The position numbers and the translations under genes were made by a program. This document shows, piece after piece, positions 27,399 to 33,076 of a stretch of DNA of 33,076 nucleotides. The stretch covers positions 1-33,076 of the forward strand of contig JADKAA010000015.1 in assembly GCA_016715465.1 (NCBI GenBank), read 5' to 3'. Every line of letters begins with the position of its first letter. Positions within the stretch are counted from its first letter, which is position 1. The notes below the pieces were generated by a model. It was not told the DNA's origin, did not search any database, and worked only from the letters and a program-made list of their open reading frames with translations. This stretch comes from Saprospiraceae bacterium. GTDB lineage: Bacteria > Bacteroidota > Bacteroidia > Chitinophagales > Saprospiraceae.

Positions 27399-28497
27399 AT
27401 CCTCTAATAACTCAGTGCTTAAGATGTTGCTTATTGATATAGTTGATGGCTGCAGAAAAATTATTAAATACCAACAATTAAAAGCAAGAGGTTTACATTT
27501 CCCAGTCAATAAAAAGCTGACTATTCCAATCATTAGTGTATTTAGATAAAGTTAAAATGGAAGTGGTTTGTAAATGATTGAGTCCAAGAAAGTAAGACGT
27601 GGTGCACGTGTTGCTTATCAGGGCTGAAAGGAGATTGCCTTTTAAAGTCTTAAAACAAATACCCATAAGGTATCATACGAAGTGGAATGAATAGAATCGC
27701 AATGGCAAAGCAGGGGGCAGCTTGGTTGCATATTGTCCAGCAACAAGAAGAAATTAATTCCATAAATCGAATCACTAGGAATGGCACAAATGGTGCCTAC
27801 CATGTTCCTCGAGCCTGTATCTCCCATGAATATTTTGGCAGGGCTGATGTTGTATTTTAAAGCTGCCAACAAAGATCCTACCAGTAAGAAAAGCAATGAT
27901 GCTTAAAACGATTTGATCCTTCTTTTAAACCAAGGGCCCAAAGTCACATGATGGTATGCCTGTGCTTGCACACAAGGTATTAATTCCATCGATCAGATTA
28001 AATGCATTGATGATGAGCAGGATTGGCAAAAATACTAAACAGGATGCTCATCCATTCCGGTAAAGTTTCGATTCCGTAAATGCCATAAAAACTAGTGATC
28101 TTGATGTTTGCTTTGAAAATACCAGAATAAGTACTGCGATCAATTGGCCTTATTTTTTTATAAGGCGTCAAAGGCATAATGTCGTCCTTGGCACCAATTA
28201 AAAAATGATCCCTATTCTGGATAGACATTATACTGTAAATTTCCAAAAACTGAAATGGCGTCCATAGAATGAAATACTAAAAATGCCCTCAAAAATAGCA
28301 GTACCTCCTAAGGGTTGGAACACTGCGTGTATGCGAAGCCCTATCACCGGGTACATCCATCAGCTTTTTATGCTTAGATATCCTTGGAAGTGGACGGTAT
28401 CGTAATATACGCATTACAAATGCGGTTAAAAAACAAAGTATGATCACGGTACAGCATAAGTAATAGTCAGTACCACAAAGGTAATAGTAGTATTAAT
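27399..28497 (-). CDS. wecA: WecA/MraY-family undecaprenyl-phosphate sugar-1-phosphate transferase (copy 2), frameshifted
   Basis: Integral membrane enzyme that loads a UDP-linked amino sugar phosphate onto undecaprenyl phosphate to start surface polysaccharide synthesis. In order on the reverse strand: RISKHKKLMDVPGDRASHTR, SVPTLGGTAIF, GAKDDIMPLTPYKK (catalytic DD and basic motif), ILLIINAFNLIDGINTL, FLLVGSLLAALKYNISPAKI, FMGDTGS, and a C terminus ending INYINKQHLKH near 27400. The start is not resolved; about 28497 fits the family length of 360 residues. More than eight frame breaks. It follows DUF2905 closely on the same strand. The symbol denotes the family, not a tested sugar specificity. 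Confidence 0.7.
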
Positions 28498-28520
28498 ATT
28501 TATTATGTGTCGCTTTGTTT

Positions 28521-28752
28521 TTAAGCTTTCCAATATTTCCATGCTCTCAACAATAAATTGACGACCAGAGACAAAGAGTATTAAAGTGGTCAATGGAAAG
28601 TAAAATTTAAAATTTTCCCTCTCAATTCTGAAGTCTCCGGAGCAATCTCTCCCTATCCATTTAAGGTAAGGCCCAAATAAATAAAATAGGATCCCCCACT
28701 CCTACCAATATGAGACCTATAAAAATTATCCACTTTCCGGTTTCTGACTCAT
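28521..28752 (-). CDS. DUF2905 small membrane protein, frameshifted
   Basis: GKWIIFIGLILVGVG, then IGR...GDFRIERENFKFYFPLTT, then SLVVNLLLRAWKYWKA before a TAA at 28521. This is the DUF2905 pattern: a two-helix membrane protein of about 70 residues with the invariant GDxRIERxNFxFYFPLTT loop. Its ATG at 28752 overlaps the pth stop (28749-28751). Function unknown. Confidence 0.75.
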
Positions 28753-29353
28753 GGATTACTAATTTTAAAGCTGTTGTACTTATTCATGCCAGAAGAGATC
28801 CTTCTAAAGAAAAAGGTTTCATTGGCTTTTGACGCTACACCTAATATTTCTGGTATCCCATTTTGATTCTTGATCTGTCCACCCGCTTGGGGCTTTGTCA
28901 TTTACTTATACCTTCCTTTGGAAAAATCGGCTCCAATGCCAATCCTCAATCTTGGATATTGAACCGATCCTAACACATGGTTTGGATGTCCTTTAAACCA
29001 TTGTGTCCACCGTCGGATCCACTTCAGGCTTTAATCTGATGGTGCCAAAGTCCAATGTTCAGATCGTCTGTCACAACTAAGATGTGATTAGCTCCACTTT
29101 CCTTTGCATCCAATATCTTTAACCGCTTTCCCACTTAAATTCATAAAAGATTGGTTGAGAAGCTTTATGATAATGAGTGTTTTTATTTTTAATTTTAATC
29201 ATTGGTCTTATGACAATGGGTATCAGGGGCTCCATTGGCCACCGTGCTTCTGAGCAAGGGCATCACCTTACCTCAAAACCAATATTGTGCCGCGTACCCA
29301 CATATAGTCTATATGCATAATGTTTCCCAGTCACGCAGATCCAAATATTTCAT
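28749..29353 (-). CDS. pth: Peptidyl-tRNA hydrolase, frameshifted
   Basis: Pth frees peptidyl-tRNA released by stalled ribosomes and is essential in most bacteria. The reverse strand from ATG 29353 reads, across breaks, MKYLI...GTRHNIGFE, DALAQKHGG, FMNLSGKAV, ANHILVVTDDLNIGLGTIRL, GGHNGLKDIQT, VLGSVQYPRLRIGIG, ADFSKGR, and ends SSGMNKYNSFKISNP at 28749. The catalytic His (HNIGF), Asn (FMNLSG), Asp (TDDL) and HNGLK residues are all present. About 201 residues, normal. Six or more single-base indels in 600 bp of an essential gene argue for sequencing error. Confidence 0.8.
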
Positions 29354-29445
29354 GTTTGTCAAATTAGCTGCAAAGATAAACTTTCATTTGGCCATATATT
29401 TTAAGGAATAGGAATGTTTGCAACAGTGAAAAGATCAAAAAATCA

Positions 29446-30502
29446 ATGATTCGTTTCGGTTTGTCCGAAAATCTTCTATTTCAAAACTAATTATAACTAG
29501 CATTAAAGATTTTGATCTCCTATTACCTGTCAAAAAGTTTGAAAAGGCCATTGCACTCAGGGACTTTCCTATCTCAATTTCCATCGAACCAACGACTGCT
29601 TGCAATTTGCATTGCTCAGAATGTCCATCCGGCTTGCGCTCTTTTCGCAGACCTACCGGCAATTTTAAAAATGGAACTCTTCCATCGTTCTGAACGATGC
29701 CTAAACATGTGGCATGAGTCACTTTACTTTTTATTTTCCGGGGGAACCATTCATCCATCCTAGATTTGCTTGAAATGATTTCAATGGCCCATCAAAAGAA
29801 TATTTATACCATTGTTTCTACCAATGCCCATTTTCTGGATAAGGCTACCTGTGAAAAATTATTGATTCAGGACTGGATAGAATCATCATATCCCTGGACA
29901 GTGATAGTCAGGAAGGCTTGTGTATCAAGGAAGTATAGGGTCGAAGGCCAGGTGGACAAGGTTATACAAAGACCCAAAATTTGGTGGAAGCCAAAAGAAA
30001 TCGAAAAACCAGTCAGCCCTTATTTAATACTTCAGACCATTGTATTTAAACACAATGAGCAGGAATTGGGAGAAATAAAATTGGCCTAAGAAAAATGGGC
30101 TGTGGACCATTTGGAATTTAAGACAGCTCAAATTTACGATTATCAAGAAAATCAATTTGATTCCCGAGAACTGGGCTTTGTATTCACGCTATGGGTTAAA
30201 TGACCAGGAGAATGGAGCATTAAAACAAATTACAAAACCATTGTTGGCCGAAGAATGTAGCGAGGTTGCGTCATCAGCTGGGATGGCAGGGTGGTACCAT
30301 GCTGCTTTGACAAAGATGCCAGAAATACCAATTTGGCCAAATAGGAGATGAAGGTTTATTTGATATGGAAGAATAAAGCGTATCAGAATTTCAGACACGC
30401 TGTTCTCCAAAATAGAAATCCATTGATATCTGTACCAATTGTACAGAAGGTGGTTTACTTAACCAGAATCAATTTTTTACTGACCCTGTGCAAGAAGATT
30501 GA
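29446..30502 (+). CDS. Radical SAM/SPASM domain protein, frameshifted
   Basis: RDFPISISIEPTTACNLHCS, then ECPSGLRSF.RPTGNFK contains the CxxxCxxC iron-sulfur motif (29601-29624) that binds S-adenosylmethionine. Next come LYFLFSGGTIHPS, IYTIVSTNAHFLD, a VSPYLILQTIVFKHNEQELG stretch, DHLEFKTAQIYDYQENQF, and near the end DICTNCTEGG, the SPASM auxiliary cluster cysteines. Stop TGA at 30500-30502. Substrates of this group include peptides and carbohydrate-linked molecules; none is indicated here. The start is uncertain because of indels; 29446 is one candidate. It diverges from pth and converges on the surface-protein gene. Confidence 0.72.
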
Positions 30503-33076
30503 TAATCCAATAAATAAGTCCATCGGTTAAAATTCTAAATCGAACATCACAAAAGTTTATCCGATTTAATCCTTTTTTGAAACAGCCCACCATTCAAATC
30601 TTTAATTGAATAAGACCATCACCCGACAAAGGTGCATCCAATTGTACATATAGTTGACCGGAAGTAGGATTTAAGAATGCTTTTTAAAGACTCTGCAATT
30701 TTAGGATCTTGTGTCGCTACAGGGCCTACTAAAATTTTAAAAGTTTCGATACCTAACCAACCACCACTTTACCATCTTCACCTGTTATATCCAAAACCAT
30801 CATGAATAATTGGCAGACTTCATCATGTGTATAATACACAAGTTTGACGCGCTAGGAGTATCCGACGTGTTAAACGTGAGCCATAAGTTAGTTGTAAACC
30901 ATTTAAAAGGTAAATATGAGCCATAGGATGGAACATTGAGCAAGGTATAAGGTCAAATTTTCAGGCCCTTCATCGGGATCTGTCACCAATAATAAATTGT
31001 CGCCTTGTTTCTCTTCGTTCAGCCCCGGCCATGATCAGTGGTCCATTGTTGATCAAAATTGGAGGGAGAGATACGCCCAATTCGGCACAGTATTGTAAAG
31101 TAAAATTTCCTAAGAAGGACCGTCCCATCGCGCAAAGCTACTTCCTGAAAACGACATTCTAATTTCCAATCTCCTTTTAGATCTTCCCCATTCAATTTGC
31201 TTGGCTTCTATTGGCCTCATTCTAAATCCTCTGTTTTGGAGGACAAGTCAAAGGAATGGGTGCATCATCGTAGAAAGCTGGAAACAAAATCAAGGGTTGT
31301 GCCACAATTGTTATTAAATAATACAACTCGAATTTTGAACTATCAAGCGGATACTAAGGTCGGTGGAAGCATCCACAAAAATGTCTATGTCGTTGAATTT
31401 CATGTCTGCCAAGCTCCTCCAAGAAAGGAATCGTCATGATGGTATTGTATGTTCTGCTGGAATAAGTTAACAGAGATTACCGGTATAAGCTTGATCTACA
31501 CAAGATTTATTGGCGGTTAGAAAGCATAGGTGACAGAAGATCTGCCATCTCCGCAGCTGTTAATTGGAAATACCCTCCAATAATAAGCAAGGAGTTGGAT
31601 TTTAATAAAATCCGGCAATCTTAATTGAATCAGCTGAAATAAATTCTTGTCTGTAAAGTACTGTCGGACCAAAAGCTGGAGAGCTAGCAACTTCGAAATG
31701 GTAAAAATCTGCATTTCGACTTTTAGTCCATCTAAACAAAGGAGTTTCGGTCGCACCACCGGTTCCTGAAGCTGGAGTTAGCAGAATTTCATCCACTAAA
31801 ATCATTGCTCACCACAGCCCGGCCTGGACTTGATCTCTGAGTGTGTCCCCTGCAGAATTTACTGCAGCAATGGTCATTGTAAAACTCGTTTTTTCAGTAA
31901 GATTATTTAAGTCTATTAAAATTTTAGAAGCATCGTCTGCACCTATCGTAGTTTTTCAAATTGGTAACTTGCGCCTGCAAGAGTCCACTTTCCTGAAATA
32001 ATTGTAGATCACCCGTGGAAACCCAGCAAAAGCACAAGATCTAATGTCCAAACTTAATTTATCCAGTAAACACAAATTAATTAAATTTGGTGCCAACACC
32101 CATAATGACGGATGGGTAATGAAGGTTCCATCAATATTGATCACCACATCGATATCAGAGGCGTCAAAGAAGCATGGTCTACTGAAGCACTACAGCAATT
32201 CTTACCCTGATATTGGTACCTAGATCCGGTACATCTATTAATTCACTTCCATCCGTTGTGTATTTTGCTTTTAGCACGATTGGGTTGTCCAAAATCCCTG
32301 TTGCGGTACATAATGATAATCACCTTTTTTTGCAATTAACAGGAAAACGATTAGATTGGCTACATCCCAAAGATAATTTTATTGCAGGTATTTTTATCAG
32401 ACGGTGACTATTGATGTTAGGAAAGTAACTCCTAAATGGTCCTGCCTGGTCTGTTACCTTCAACTTAAAGTTTTTCATACACCGTGCCTCCAGCTCCCGG
32501 GTGATTGTCCCTTACTCACAAAATCTAAAATTTAAATCTCTTGTATTGGCTGGTAATACTTCCTAACATCCACATTTTTAAAGACAAAATTGAATTCAGT
32601 TAGGAAATACACGGTTAGGGCTAAGTCTGGGAAAAGTACCTTAAACAAAGGGCCATTGGGAAAAACATCACCTAACTGGCTGCCATATTCACCATTGTCA
32701 TATTGTTTCCCAGGAAGCCGTTAAATTCTGATCTTCCATATCCATTCCTTCACCTTTAATTCGAAAGGAGTTTGAATAGGAATCGTCAAGTTTGTAGGAG
32801 TTTAATACCTTATGGCTGTAGGATAAGTATGACCCGTATTTTCTTTGACGCCACAAATCAAAAAATTACGTGTGAATAACAAAACTTCTTGAATGGAATG
32901 AGCATGAAAAAGAATTAAGGATGTGGCGGAGCACCGGACTGAATGTTAAGCACCACACAAGCCACTGTAAGACATGATGGTGGTACACCACTTCCTGGTT
33001 CATACCTAGCACCACTTTCATTTCCATTACAATTTGAAAAGTATGGTTGACAGAAAATTGATGTCCCATTTCATGA
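30477..33076 (-). CDS. C-terminal part of a very large T9SS surface protein, frameshifted, N terminus outside window
   Basis: The reverse strand carries many short readable stretches in changing frames. They include fibronectin-type pieces (TETPLFRWTKSRNADFYHFE, then VASSPAFGPTVLY near 31605-31800), VVINIDGTFITHPSLW, and a cadherin/CSPG-like unit near 30850-31080 (DNLLLVTDPDEGPENLTYTL, LNVPSYGS...WF). The C-terminal sorting segment is NPTSGQLYVQLDAPLSGDGL, IQL.DLNGGLFQKRI, ending LTDGLIYWIINLLAQGQ. This is the usual plan of secreted Bacteroidota adhesins. Breaks occur every 50-150 bp. The stop near 30477 is my best estimate; the gene overlaps the radical SAM gene's end by about 25 bp. Confidence 0.6.

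Noticed and set aside
29435..29758. 107-codon reverse-strand frame
   Set aside because: The forward strand encodes the radical SAM CxxxCxxC motif in the same place; the reverse frame has no homology.

Overview
The window is Bacteroidota DNA, most like Chitinophagaceae or a related environmental lineage. It encodes two large secreted proteins with type IX secretion (T9SS) sorting domains, a GH92 mannosidase, a PAAR/FecR-type surface protein, a promoter of the TTG-N20-TAnnTTG kind, and mostly weak Shine-Dalgarno sites. Nearly every long gene is broken by single-base deletions or insertions, usually in homopolymer runs. The essential gene pth is among those broken, so most frameshifts look like uncorrected long-read errors. 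I therefore annotate such genes as one locus across the breaks.

Layout. (1) 62-4117: T9SS surface protein with a 191-residue tandem repeat. (2) 4467-9481: GH92 alpha-mannosidase and an ABC exporter, each preceded by a copy of the same 80-bp leader with a hairpin. (3) 9556-10011: 5' ends of dinD and of a fic gene facing each other, both lacking their 3' parts, a probable deletion scar. (4) 10148-11449: S41-type peptidase with a C-terminal glycogen-binding-like domain, reverse strand. (5) 11854-15416: two exported proteins, both with FecR-like segments, the second also carrying a PAAR domain and a C-terminal membrane anchor, closed by a terminator.

(6) 15826-24425: an AT-richer, defence-like island related to DNA phosphorothioation loci. 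Reading leftward it has a DUF4007 protein, a P-loop ATPase, an HNH nuclease and a methyltransferase-HIT fusion. Two forward genes follow (a PLD-like fragment and an unknown), then a divergent reverse operon of a 45-residue ORF, a DndD/RecF-like ATPase with a CxxC hook, a 168-residue unknown and a small HTH protein. No DndC-like sulfurtransferase or cysteine desulfurase is present, so the island is either rearranged or an unusual variant.

(7) 24707-33076: a stretch with far denser indels. Reading leftward it contains the C-terminal part of a T9SS/cadherin-like surface protein, pth, DUF2905, a complete wecA-like gene, a full-length fic, and a second 3'-terminal wecA-like fragment. A forward radical SAM/SPASM gene lies between the surface protein and pth. 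The two wecA-like copies flank fic as direct repeats. I see no rRNA, tRNA or CRISPR array.
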